A stretch of 64,000 nucleotides of DNA, taken from NCBI RefSeq assembly GCF_024400215.1, contig NZ_CP053748.1, positions 3,596,001-3,660,000 on the forward strand, read 5' to 3'. The notes under the pieces were generated by a model. That model searched no databases. It was not told the DNA's origin and saw only the letters and a list, made by a program, of their open reading frames with translations. Numbering within the stretch: the stretch's first letter is position 1; every line of letters begins with the position of its first letter. The stretch comes from Massilia sp. erpn. Lineage in GTDB: Bacteria; Pseudomonadota; Gammaproteobacteria; Burkholderiales; Burkholderiaceae_D. A program made the position numbers and the translations under genes. This document shows positions 8,604 to 16,515 of this stretch, piece by piece.

Positions 8604-9239
8604 TCAGATATGTCCCAATTCAAGTCCGCGCAGCACGGCGCGCACGCGGTCGCGCACGCCCAGCTTGGCGAGAATGCTGGACACGTGATTTTTGATGGTG
8701 CCTTCGCTTGGCCCCAAGGCCTGGCTGATTTCGGCGTTGTTGAAACCGGCCGCCATCAGCGCCAGGATCTCGGTTTCGCGGCTGGTCAGCGGCGTGGATA
8801 GATCGGGTGCAGGCGGGGCATTCACCGGCTTCTCGTAGGCGGCGCGGGTGCGCTCGGTCAGCGCTGGCCGGAACAGCGTGCCGCCTGCGGCGACGCTGCG
8901 TATGCCCTCGGCCAGGCGCTCCAGCGAAATATCCTTGAGCAGAAAGCCGCGTGCCCCGGCGCGCATGCCTTCGAACAGCGCATTGTCGTCGTCAAACGTG
9001 GTGAGCAGGATGGTGGGTGGCAAACGCCCTTGTTCGCGCTGCAGCAGTTCGATGCCGCTGCAATGGGGCATGCGCACGTCGAGCAGCAGCACGTCGGCTT
9101 CGGTTTGCGCGATGAGCTGGGCCGCTTCCGCGCCATCGGCCGCTTCGGCGATGACGCGGATGTCCGGCGTCAGCTCGAGCAGGCCGCGAATGCCGCTGCG
9201 CACCAGCATCTGGTCGTCCACCAGCAACACGCGGATCAT
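8604..9239 (-). CDS. NarL/LuxR-type response regulator
   Basis: Two-domain regulator of 211 residues. The receiver domain (residues 1-120) holds the acidic pair in LLVDDQ, the phosphoacceptor Asp 54 in LLLDVRMPHCSG, and the conserved lysine in GARGFLLKD. The C-terminal LuxR-type helix-turn-helix begins LTSRETEILALMAAGFNNAEI and continues GTIKNHVSSILAKLGVRDR. It overlaps the upstream histidine kinase gene by four bases, which defines its partner. Target genes are unknown; the MipA-like gene downstream and the palindromes near 10,590 are the nearest candidates. Confidence 0.93.
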   Translation of the reverse strand: MIRVLLVDDQMLVRSGIRGLLELTPDIRVIAEAADGAEAAQLIAQTEADVLLLDVRMPHCSGIELLQREQGRLPPTILLTTFDDDNALFEGMRAGARGFLLKDISLERLAEGIRSVAAGGTLFRPALTERTRAAYEKPVNAPPAPDLSTPLTSRETEILALMAAGFNNAEISQALGPSEGTIKNHVSSILAKLGVRDRVRAVLRGLELGHI

Positions 9240-10558
9240 GATTGCGCTCCCTTCATGGGCAGGGAGAGTTCAAGCCAGAAGCCCTGCAGCGCGGTGCTGC
9301 CGGTGCGCAGGACGCCGCCTTGTGCGGCAAGGCGTTCGCGCATGCCGCGCAGGCCGTTGCCTTCGGGCGCGTCGCCGCTGCCGTTACCGTTGTCGGCGAT
9401 ATGCGCCAGCAGCGCCGCGCCTTGTCCCCGTATCTCGATGGTGAGACGGCTTGCGCCGGCATGCCGCACGGCGTTAGTGACGGCCTCCTGCACGCAGCAC
9501 AGCAGCGTGTGGGCGGCGGCCGGCGAGCAGGCATCGGCCTGCGCGTCCATGGTCAATTCGATGGCCGGCGTGGGAATGCCGGCGCACAGCAGCTGCAAGG
9601 CCTGGCGCAGATTGATGTCCTGCTCCTGCCTTTCCGCGCTGACGATGCCGCGCACCTCGGCCAGCAGCGAATGCGACAGTTCGCGCGCCGTGGCCAAGGC
9701 CGTTGCGGGCTTGTCGCCGGACTGGCGGCTGGCCAGGTCGAGATGCAGATTGAGCGCAGTCAGATGGTGGCCGACAGCGTCATGCAGGTTGCGCGCGATG
9801 CGCATGCGTTCGGAGGCGCGCACCGTATCGCCGAGCAGGGATTGGGTCGCGCGCAGCTGGGCGTGGGAGGCTGCCAGCTGCATGCGTCCCTGCAGCTCCT
9901 GGCGCGCCAGCCAGGCCAGGGCAAAGCCGAGCATGAGCAGGCAGCGTTCCATGCTGAGCATGACCATCATCGTGAAAACCCCTCTGTCGCCCAGGTTCTG
10001 GCTGGCGCTGGACAGTGCCAGCATATCCACGCCGATGCCCAGCAGAATCTGGATTGCCAGGCAGGCCAGTGCGCGGCGCAGCGGCAGCAGGGCGCCGAGC
10101 TGCACCGCCACCAGTAGATGAAAGGCGAGTGAATCGAGGGCGAGGGCGGCCAGCAGCTGGGCGGCAAGGGCCAGGTGCTTGAGTGCCGGCGCGCATTTCA
10201 GTGCGGGACGGGTGCGCCACCACATCAGGCCAACGATGCTGATGACCAGCAGGGCTTTCAGCGCCAGAAAAAGCTGGAAGCTCAGCATCACACGGTCGCT
10301 GCCGGCGCGCAGCAGGGAGGGTGCAGGCGTCAGGAAGGTGGCCAGATAGCGCGCCAGCAGGCCAGGCGGATTGACCATCTCAGTCCACTGCGGACCGCCC
10401 GCCAGCGCTGCGCCCAGTTCGAGGGCGGCAAAGACGGCGGCGGTCAGCAACCCGGTCGCGCGGTAGCGCCGAATGGTTCGAAGGGCCGGCTTGGCGGGGA
10501 CTGCAATCGGTATGGCGGTCATCAGGCCTGTCATTTTGGTAAGTTTGAGCGGGGCCAT
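9236..10558 (-). CDS. Membrane sensor histidine kinase (HisKA_3/NarX-DesK class)
   Basis: Sensor kinase of about 440 residues. The N-terminal half contains several hydrophobic helices (for example LLTAAVFAALELGAALAGG and LFLALKALLVISIVGLMWW). It is followed by a coiled region and a HisKA_3 dimerisation box with the phospho-accepting histidine in MRIARNLHDAVGHHLTALNL. The HATPase domain has the N box QEAVTNAVRHAGASRL and the G box GNGLRGMRERLAAQGG. It overlaps its response regulator by four bases. The start is uncertain: the frame runs upstream to 10,759, and ATGs at 10558, 10534 and 10522 are possible; 10558 was chosen because it leaves room for the divergent promoter. Confidence 0.85.
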   Translation of the reverse strand: MAPLKLTKMTGLMTAIPIAVPAKPALRTIRRYRATGLLTAAVFAALELGAALAGGPQWTEMVNPPGLLARYLATFLTPAPSLLRAGSDRVMLSFQLFLALKALLVISIVGLMWWRTRPALKCAPALKHLALAAQLLAALALDSLAFHLLVAVQLGALLPLRRALACLAIQILLGIGVDMLALSSASQNLGDRGVFTMMVMLSMERCLLMLGFALAWLARQELQGRMQLAASHAQLRATQSLLGDTVRASERMRIARNLHDAVGHHLTALNLHLDLASRQSGDKPATALATARELSHSLLAEVRGIVSAERQEQDINLRQALQLLCAGIPTPAIELTMDAQADACSPAAAHTLLCCVQEAVTNAVRHAGASRLTIEIRGQGAALLAHIADNGNGSGDAPEGNGLRGMRERLAAQGGVLRTGSTALQGFWLELSLPMKGAQS

Positions 10559-10568
10559 TCTACGCGGT

Positions 10569-10616
10569 GCCGGCATGCCGGCAAAGTGCCGGAAGTCATA
10601 TGGCCTGACTTCCGGC
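10569..10616. other. Cluster of perfect palindromes between divergent genes
   Basis: TGCCGGCATGCCGGCA (10569-10584) is a perfect 16-bp palindrome. Directly after it lies an 11-bp perfect inverted repeat, GCCGGAAGTCA ... TGACTTCCGGC, with the spacer TATGGCC (10588-10616). The cluster lies just upstream of the histidine kinase gene and about 70 bases before the divergent secreted protein. A regulator-binding site for the adjacent NarL-type regulator or an RNA attenuator are both possible. Confidence 0.55.
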
Positions 10617-10685
10617 ATATGCCGTGCCAGGCGCAATGCCGTAGAATCGCTGCCGTACCAGTCTTTTATGCCGGGGATAAGCTTG

Positions 10686-11414
10686 ATGAGAATGCCGAAG
10701 TGGATGGCGCTGCCCTTATGCCTGCTGGCTTGCGCCGCTGCAGCGGAGGAGATGACCAAGGTGGTGGTGGTGGCTGAGCGCGACGCCGAATGGCATGGCT
10801 ATCGCCAAGCCTACAAGGCGGTGCGCTCCGTCGAGCCTTTGTTGAAAAACCGCCCCCTGATCCAGGCGCATATGCAGATCCGGCCCAACCAGCCGGAAGA
10901 GTCCATGGAGGGCTTGCAGCTGCAGTTGAGCGGCGAGAGCGTCAATCTGAGCATCCCCGTCGATGCGCTGGGCCGCGTCACCCTGCCCATGCTGAAGCAG
11001 GCCTATGACGAAGACGCGGTGCTGCGCTTGAACCGCCAGCGCGGCTATTACCACTTCAGCGGCCGCTATTCGATCCGCGAGCGCGAAGACGGCATTTACA
11101 GCGGCGCCGATCTGCGCGCCGCCTGCGAACAGCTGTTGAGCGCGCAGCGCGAATCGGGCTACCGTTTGCGCCTGCTCGGCAAAAAATGCGTGGGCGTGAA
11201 ATTCGTCTATCCCGCGTCCGACCCTGCGCCGGAAGTCGAGCACCGGGGCGCCGATGGCCAGCTGACGCCGCTTGCCACGGCGCTGGGCCATCCCTTTGAA
11301 AACCCGACCATGGGCACGTATCGCCTTGCCATTTACCGCTTTGCCGATTGGCCCGTCAACGGCGAGGTGCTTGCGCACAGCAAGCCGCTGGCAGTGGGAA
11401 CCGTGTACGAATAA
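10686..11414 (+). CDS. Exported protein of unknown function
   Basis: Secreted protein of 242 residues, not recognised. The signal peptide is short (MRMPKWMALPLCLLACAAAAEE). The mature part is a soluble alpha/beta-looking protein with a conserved-looking block around LKNRPLIQAHMQIRPNQPEE, a central strand-rich region (GRVTLPMLKQAYDEDAVLRL), and two cysteines (in LRAACEQL and LGKKCVGV) that could form a disulfide. A cysteine in the signal region (LLACAAA) resembles a lipobox only loosely. The gene is divergent from the histidine kinase across the palindrome cluster and is followed by its own terminator, so it is transcribed singly. No function is assigned. Confidence 0.65.
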   Translation: MRMPKWMALPLCLLACAAAAEEMTKVVVVAERDAEWHGYRQAYKAVRSVEPLLKNRPLIQAHMQIRPNQPEESMEGLQLQLSGESVNLSIPVDALGRVTLPMLKQAYDEDAVLRLNRQRGYYHFSGRYSIREREDGIYSGADLRAACEQLLSAQRESGYRLRLLGKKCVGVKFVYPASDPAPEVEHRGADGQLTPLATALGHPFENPTMGTYRLAIYRFADWPVNGEVLAHSKPLAVGTVYE

Positions 11415-11426
11415 GCCAGAATTGGC

Positions 11427-11463
11427 CGTGCCGCGTTGCGAAACGCGGTCCTTTTTGTTTTTT
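11427..11463 (+). terminator. Rho-independent terminator after the exported protein gene
   Basis: Stem CCGCGTT / AACGCGG with the tetraloop GCGA, followed by TCCTTTTTGTTTTTT. Confidence 0.8.
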
Positions 11464-11642
11464 CTGCGCAATTCGGGTGGACGGGCGGTTACCGCTTCGG
11501 TATTCTTTCAGTATCCAGTAATCCCTCAGCTAGCCGCGACCCGGCATGGAGAGATGAAGTTAGCTGCCTGTCAATACAGGCTGTTTTAGTTGTGTATTGC
11601 GCAAGCCGTCTCGGCGGGCCGCAATATTTACCGGGGTTGCAA

Positions 11643-12338
11643 ATGAATATGGAAGAAGAACGGGTGATTTACGGAACGGAAGACCTGCTGGCCAGCTTGT
11701 GCACATCGGTTACGCGGGTACTGAATGTAGCGACACAAAGCAAAATCAATTACTCCGCGATGGTTCAGCGCATCACGAAGATCGGCCTGAAACCCGACAT
11801 CGGCTGCTTCGTGCTGTTTGACGGCGGCTTTACCGGCCTGGTGGTGCTGAACTTCGCCGCCGATACGGCGATGGAGATTTACGAACGCTATATGCTGCAC
11901 ATGGGCATGCCGAAGTCGGAGCTGGCTGGTTCCTACACCTCGGACGAAGTGGCCAACATCATGGGCGAGCTGATGAACCAGATCGTCGGCGATTTCACCG
12001 GCAAGGTGCGCCGCGAGCTGCAAACCAACATCACCCAGAACCAGCCGAAGATGCTGGTGCTGACCAAGCAGGTCATGCTGAATGTGGATACGCCGCTGGA
12101 CCGTCCGGAAATGCGCCGCGTCTCCTTCTTCACCGAGAAGAACAATATCTTCTACCTGGAACTGGCGATCGACCGCACCGAATTCATCAAGCTGCATGAT
12201 TTCGAAGTCAACGAGATCACCGATCCGGATGCGCTGCTGGATATGGAGCGCGCCAACAGCCAGGGCGCCGCATCGGCTGCTCCGGCTTCCGTCATCGACG
12301 ACGATGCCGACGAGCTGCTGAAATCGCTGGGCATGTAA
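11643..12338 (+). CDS. DUF3334 protein with CheX-like phosphatase motif
   Basis: Cytosolic protein of 231 residues that fits the DUF3334 family as I recall it: a characteristic start (IYGTEDLLASLCTSVTRVL), GCFVLFDGGFTGLVVLNF in the middle, and the block GELMNQIVGDFTGKVRRELQ. That block contains E-x-x-N-x-x-x-G (Glu 109, Asn 112), the same arrangement as the catalytic residues of the CheX/CheC phosphatases that remove phosphate from CheY. The acidic C-terminal tail ends DADELLKSLGM. The ATG at 11643 was chosen; a second one follows at 11649. The gene is single, with a terminator behind it, and no chemotaxis genes are nearby. Phosphatase activity is an inference from the motif. Confidence 0.75.
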   Translation: MNMEEERVIYGTEDLLASLCTSVTRVLNVATQSKINYSAMVQRITKIGLKPDIGCFVLFDGGFTGLVVLNFAADTAMEIYERYMLHMGMPKSELAGSYTSDEVANIMGELMNQIVGDFTGKVRRELQTNITQNQPKMLVLTKQVMLNVDTPLDRPEMRRVSFFTEKNNIFYLELAIDRTEFIKLHDFEVNEITDPDALLDMERANSQGAASAAPASVIDDDADELLKSLGM

Positions 12339-12354
12339 GATCGCCCGGCAGCAC

Positions 12355-12385
12355 AAAAAAGGCCGCATGTGAATGCGGCCTTTTT
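12355..12385. terminator. Bidirectional rho-independent terminator
   Basis: Stem GGCCGCAT / ATGCGGCC with loop GTGA, preceded by six A and followed by five T. It can end the DUF3334 gene on the plus strand and the siderophore receptor gene on the minus strand. Confidence 0.85.
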
Positions 12386-12405
12386 CATTTGCGCTTCATT
12401 TGCGC

Positions 12406-14658
12406 TTAGAAGTCCATCGTGGCCGAGAGCTGGACGGTGCGTGGCGCGCCCAGGCCCAGGCTGGCCAGCAGCGGCATGCCCCAGTAAGCCTTGTTCGTCA
12501 CGTTGTTGACGCTGGCGCGCAGCGTGAGCGGCTTGCCCGCCGCCTTGGTGGCATAGCGCGCGCCCAGGTCAAACACCGTATGGCCGCCCGCCGCCAGGGA
12601 GTTGTCGGCGCTGATGTACTGCTTCGATACCGACGTGGCGTTGGCCGTCAGCGCCAGACCCTGCAGCGCGGACACATCCCACTCCGCGCCGAACTTGCCT
12701 TGCAGCTTGGGCAGGCCGGTGGCGATCTTGCCCTGGTTGACGCCGCCCGCGCTGCGCGTCAGCTTGGGGTCCACGTAGGCGACGCCGCCCATCAGGCGCA
12801 CATTGCGCAGCGGCGTGCCGAAGAAGCTCCACTCCACACCGCGGTTGCGTTGCTCGCCACCGAAGGAGAAGACGTTCGTCACAGGAGCGGTGTAGCTGCT
12901 GGGGCGCTTGATCTCATACAGGCTGGCCGTATGGGCGAATTCGCCCAGGTCGATCTTGAAGCCGAGCTCTTTCTGCTTGGTCTTGTACGGCGCGAAGATT
13001 TCACCCGCATTGGCGGCTGTCATCGGTGCGGTGGCGCCCTGGCTCAAGCCTTCCACATAGTTGGCGTACAGCGAGATATGCTTGGTGGCCTTGAACAGCA
13101 GGGCGGCGGCTGGCGTCACGGCGCTTTCGTCGTAGCGCGAGGTGCGCGCGCCGGTGGCCACGCTGAAGGAGTCGCTGAGCACGCGCTGGTGGCGCGCGCC
13201 CAGGGTCAGCTGCACCTTATCCTGCGCAAACGAGAGCGTGTCGGCCAGGCCCACGCTGCTCAGGCGCACCTTGGTCTTGGCGATGTGCGGCAGGACGAGG
13301 GCGGGCGCGCTATTCCACACCGGATTGTAGATATTGGTGGTCCACTCCGCGCCCGGCACGCTGCGGCGGCCGTAGTCGTCCTGGTGGTGCTGGTAGTGGG
13401 TGGCGTTCAGCGCCCATTGGTGACCGATGTCGCCAGTCCGGAACTTGCCCTTCAAGCCCACGTCCGCCGCTTTCTTCTCCACGTCGAAACCGAGCTGGCC
13501 GATGATGGTGCGGTAGTCGCCCGCCGCGTTGAGCACCTGGCCGATCGAGGCGCCGTTGTACTTGTAATCGGTCTTGCTGGCGCCAAAGGCGGCGTAGGCT
13601 TGCAGATTGTCGCTCAGATCGAAGTCGCCGCGCGCGATGACGCCCTTATCCTTGGTTTCGACAAAGGACCAGTCGGGGTTCAGCAAGGTATCGGCCTTCG
13701 GCGGACGGGGAATCGCCACGCCAGGCGCGAGGCTGATGCCGCGCGTGACGCCGTCCACGCGGTCGGTGCTGGTGTACATATCGAGCGACAGGCGGGCACG
13801 GTCGCCGCGCCAGTCCAGGCCAAGGGAAGCCAGGTGGACTTTCTTATCCTGCCGTTTGACGGCGCCTTCGCCATCGCGGTAAGCGCCGTTGAAGCGGAGA
13901 CCGAACTGCTTGTTCTCGCCCCAGCGCCGGCCCACATCGAGGTGGCCGCCGAACTGGGAATTGGACATATAGCTGGCCGTCACGCGCGTGAGCGGCGTGT
14001 CGCCCGCGCGCTTGGGCACGAGATTGACGGTGCCGCCCACCGAACCGCCCGGCGGCATGCCGTTGAGCAGGGCTGATGGGCCTTTCAGGACTTCGATGCG
14101 TTCGAACATTTCCGGCGAGGTGCGGTAGTAGGGCGCCATGCCGAACAGGCCGCCGATGGTCATATCGCTGGTGCCGGAAGAGAAGCCGCGGATGGAATAG
14201 TTCTCGCTCCAGGCGCCGGTGACGCCGTTGCTGAACACCGTGGGATCGGCGGCGGCGATCACGTCGGTGATATTTTGTGCCTGGCGGTCGGCGATGAATT
14301 TGTCCGTATAGCTGATGGTGCTGAACGGCGTTTCCATGAAGTCCTTGTCGCCCAGCAGGCCGACGCGGCCGCCCGACGCCACCTGGCCGCCGGCATAGGC
14401 GTCGGTGGTGGAGATGGCTTGTCCCTGCACCGTCACCGTGGCCATCGTGGCCGTATCCTGCGGCGCGTGTTTGCGGGCGCCGGCAGCGTCACCGGCAGCC
14501 GGCGTTTGCGCCAATGCCATGGGAACGGCGCCCACGGCCAATCCCAGCAGCAGCGCGATCCGCGTTGCGGCGCCGGGCTTGAGCGCAAAGGGCAGGGAGG
14601 TGTGCGCTGGCGGCTGTGCGGTGCTGGCGTGGCGTTGGTGGGGACGGCGGTGAGTCAT
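12406..14658 (-). CDS. TonB-dependent ferric-siderophore receptor
   Basis: Outer-membrane gated channel of 750 residues. The ATG at 14658 has AAGGAAG at good spacing. A long N-terminal extension ends in a signal peptide (ATRIALLLGLAVGAVPMALAQ). The plug domain follows: TVTVQGQAISTTDAYAGG, then NYSIRGFSSGTSDMTIGG, FERIEVLKGPSALLNGM and PPGGSVGGTVNLVPKRAG, the last two being diagnostic of siderophore receptors of the FhuA/FpvA/FoxA group. The barrel ends with the terminal phenylalanine of VQLSATMDF. It lies 100 bases downstream of a siderophore ABC import operon on the same strand and has a Fur-like site in that gap. The exact siderophore cannot be read from the sequence. Confidence 0.93.
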   Translation of the reverse strand: MTHRRPHQRHASTAQPPAHTSLPFALKPGAATRIALLLGLAVGAVPMALAQTPAAGDAAGARKHAPQDTATMATVTVQGQAISTTDAYAGGQVASGGRVGLLGDKDFMETPFSTISYTDKFIADRQAQNITDVIAAADPTVFSNGVTGAWSENYSIRGFSSGTSDMTIGGLFGMAPYYRTSPEMFERIEVLKGPSALLNGMPPGGSVGGTVNLVPKRAGDTPLTRVTASYMSNSQFGGHLDVGRRWGENKQFGLRFNGAYRDGEGAVKRQDKKVHLASLGLDWRGDRARLSLDMYTSTDRVDGVTRGISLAPGVAIPRPPKADTLLNPDWSFVETKDKGVIARGDFDLSDNLQAYAAFGASKTDYKYNGASIGQVLNAAGDYRTIIGQLGFDVEKKAADVGLKGKFRTGDIGHQWALNATHYQHHQDDYGRRSVPGAEWTTNIYNPVWNSAPALVLPHIAKTKVRLSSVGLADTLSFAQDKVQLTLGARHQRVLSDSFSVATGARTSRYDESAVTPAAALLFKATKHISLYANYVEGLSQGATAPMTAANAGEIFAPYKTKQKELGFKIDLGEFAHTASLYEIKRPSSYTAPVTNVFSFGGEQRNRGVEWSFFGTPLRNVRLMGGVAYVDPKLTRSAGGVNQGKIATGLPKLQGKFGAEWDVSALQGLALTANATSVSKQYISADNSLAAGGHTVFDLGARYATKAAGKPLTLRASVNNVTNKAYWGMPLLASLGLGAPRTVQLSATMDF

Positions 14659-14710
14659 ACAGCTTCCTTTCAGTTGAGGCTTGGTCCGCGCGTGGCGAAC
14701 CCTTGGTAAA

Positions 14711-14723
14711 AATGAGAACTATT
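14711..14723. promoter_or_regulatory. Weak Fur-box candidate upstream of the siderophore receptor
   Basis: AATGAGAACTATT matches 10 of 13 positions of the classical Fur core AATGATAATCATT. It lies 53 bases before the receptor start, so the receptor may have its own iron-controlled promoter in addition to read-through from the operon. Confidence 0.45.
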
Positions 14724-14758
14724 ACGCTTTAAGGTGAAAATGAGGGGCGGCTTGGCGC

Positions 14759-15742
14759 TCAGCCCTGGTAGCCCTTGAGCACATCGTCAACCACGATCTT
14801 CAGGGCGCTCAGGCAGGCGCCGGTGGTGTACCAGGCATCGGCATCGACGAAGACCACGCGGCCGTTTTTCCAGGCCTTGGTCTGGCGCAGCAGCGGGTTG
14901 CTGACCTGGGCGGCATCGATGACGGGGCGGCGGTCCATCACCGCCGTGCGGTCCACCACGTAAAGGATGTCGGGATCGGCTTGCTGGATGAATTCGCTGG
15001 AGATGGGCTGGCCGTGCAGGCTGGTTTCCACCGCCGTGCTGGCGGGCTGCACGCCCAGGGCGTTGAAGACGAAGCCATAGCGCGAGCGCACGCCGAAGGA
15101 GCTGAAGGCGCCATTGTTATGCAGCACGACCAGCGCTTTTTCGGATCGGCCGGTGGTCGCGCGGCGCGCTGCCTGCACCTTGGCATCGAGCTCGGCGGCC
15201 TTGGCGCGCGCCACGTCTTCCTTGCCGAAGATGCGGCCCAGAGTCAGCAGATGGTCCTTGACGACGTCGAAGTGGCCGCTCTGGCTATTGCCGAAGTCCA
15301 CATCGAAATGCAGGGTGGGCGCGATTTCCGTCAATTCCTGGTAGTGGTTGGCTTGCAGCGGCGTGATCAGCACCAGATCGGGGTGCAGAGCATGCACGCG
15401 CTCCAGATTGGGCTGGACGATGGCGCCCAGGTCTTGCACCTGCGCGTCGTCCTTGTACTTGGCCAGGAAGTGCGGCACATAGTCTTTCACCATGCCTGCA
15501 ATCGGCACGCCGAGCTGGTCGAGGAAGTCGGCCTCGTTCATTTCCAGCGCCGCCACGCGCTGCGGGCGCTGCTGGAGCGTGGTCGTGCCCAGCTTGTGCT
15601 TGACGGTGATCGGTTCGAAGCCGGGCGTGGCGGGCGGCGCGGCCGCCGTGGCCGATGCGGATGGTTCGGACTTGCGGCCGCAGCCATACAGGGCCGCCGA
15701 GGCGGCCAGCGCCAGGAGGAAGGTTCTACGCTCGATGGTCAT
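14759..15742 (-). CDS. Siderophore-binding lipoprotein of an ABC importer (CeuE/YclQ/FatB type)
   Basis: Periplasmic binding protein of 327 residues. The start MTIERRTFLLALAASAALYG leads to a cysteine at residue 21, a lipobox-like site that would anchor the mature protein; the leading RR also resembles a Tat signal. The body has the two-lobed architecture of helical-backbone siderophore binders: RPQRVAALEMNEADFLDQLG, ALHPDLVLITPLQANHYQEL, and FGVRSRYGFVFNALGVQPAS, the last being typical of CeuE and YclQ proteins that bind catecholate complexes. It is 11 bases downstream of the ATPase gene and therefore in the same operon. Catecholate preference is inferred from family similarity. Confidence 0.88.
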   Translation of the reverse strand: MTIERRTFLLALAASAALYGCGRKSEPSASATAAAPPATPGFEPITVKHKLGTTTLQQRPQRVAALEMNEADFLDQLGVPIAGMVKDYVPHFLAKYKDDAQVQDLGAIVQPNLERVHALHPDLVLITPLQANHYQELTEIAPTLHFDVDFGNSQSGHFDVVKDHLLTLGRIFGKEDVARAKAAELDAKVQAARRATTGRSEKALVVLHNNGAFSSFGVRSRYGFVFNALGVQPASTAVETSLHGQPISSEFIQQADPDILYVVDRTAVMDRRPVIDAAQVSNPLLRQTKAWKNGRVVFVDADAWYTTGACLSALKIVVDDVLKGYQG

Positions 15743-15753
15743 GCTTGGATTTC

Positions 15754-16515
15754 CTATGGGTTGAAGTAGTTGCAAACGCAGCCGCGTTCGCTGCGCACGA
15801 TTTCGAAGTCCAGTTCGTAAAGTTCGCGCAGCCGCTCCTCGGTCACGACTTCGCCGGCCGGGCCGCTGAAGCGGACCGCGCCGCTTTTCAGGGCCACGAT
15901 GTGGTCGGAATAGTTGGCGGCGAAGTTGATGTCGTGGATGACCAGGATCACGGTGCGCCCCTGTTCGTCGCACAGGCGGCGCAGTGCGCGCATGATCTGC
16001 ACGGTGTGCTTCATGTCGAGGTTGTTGAGCGGCTCGTCCAGCAGCAGTACCTCGGTTTCCTGGGCGATGGTCATGGCCAGGAAAGCCATCTGGCGCTGGC
16101 CACCGCTGAGTTCATCCAGATAGGCATGGCGCAGCGGTTCCAGCGCCAGAAAGCCGATGGCCTCATCGATGGCGCGGCGGTCGTCGGCAGTGAGCGCGCC
16201 GCGGCTGTGCGGAAAGCGGCCGAAGGCGACCAGCTCTTCCACCGTCAGGCGCAGGTTGAAGCCGGGTGATTGGCGCAGCGTGGCCACCTGGCGCGCATAG
16301 TCGGCGGTGCGGATGTCCAGCGCGCTGCGGCCCTTGAGCAGGATGTCGCCCGCACTTGGTTCCAGCAGGCGCGCCATCGCCATCAACAGCGTCGATTTGC
16401 CGGCGCCATTGGGGCCGATCAGCGAGCTGATGCGCCCCGCCGGGAAGTGGACGTTGATATCCGAGAGAACGGTCTTGGCGCCATAAGTCTTGTGCAGATT
16501 GCGGATGGTAATCAT
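15754..16515 (-). CDS. ABC importer ATPase for ferric siderophore
   Basis: ATP-binding subunit of 253 residues. Walker A is GPNGAGKSTLL, the Q-loop region is LRQSPGFNLRLTVEEL, the signature is LSGGQRQMAFLAM, and Walker B is VLLLDEPLNNLDM, followed by the switch histidine in VILVIHDINFAA. The start ATG at 16515 gives the family N terminus MITIRNLHKTYG and overlaps the upstream permease by four bases. The C terminus ends with a cysteine pair (GCVCNYFNP). Sequence style and neighbours match the YclP/CeuD/VctC ATPases of petrobactin- and enterobactin-like importers. Confidence 0.92.
   Translation of the reverse strand: MITIRNLHKTYGAKTVLSDINVHFPAGRISSLIGPNGAGKSTLLMAMARLLEPSAGDILLKGRSALDIRTADYARQVATLRQSPGFNLRLTVEELVAFGRFPHSRGALTADDRRAIDEAIGFLALEPLRHAYLDELSGGQRQMAFLAMTIAQETEVLLLDEPLNNLDMKHTVQIMRALRRLCDEQGRTVILVIHDINFAANYSDHIVALKSGAVRFSGPAGEVVTEERLRELYELDFEIVRSERGCVCNYFNP

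Noticed and set aside
12373..14076. 567-codon plus-strand frame opposite the siderophore receptor
   Set aside because: Antisense shadow without ribosome site or recognisable domain.
15743..15973. Upstream extension of the siderophore-binding protein
   Set aside because: The extension overlaps the ATPase gene and has no signal; the ATG at 15742 begins a proper lipoprotein signal.
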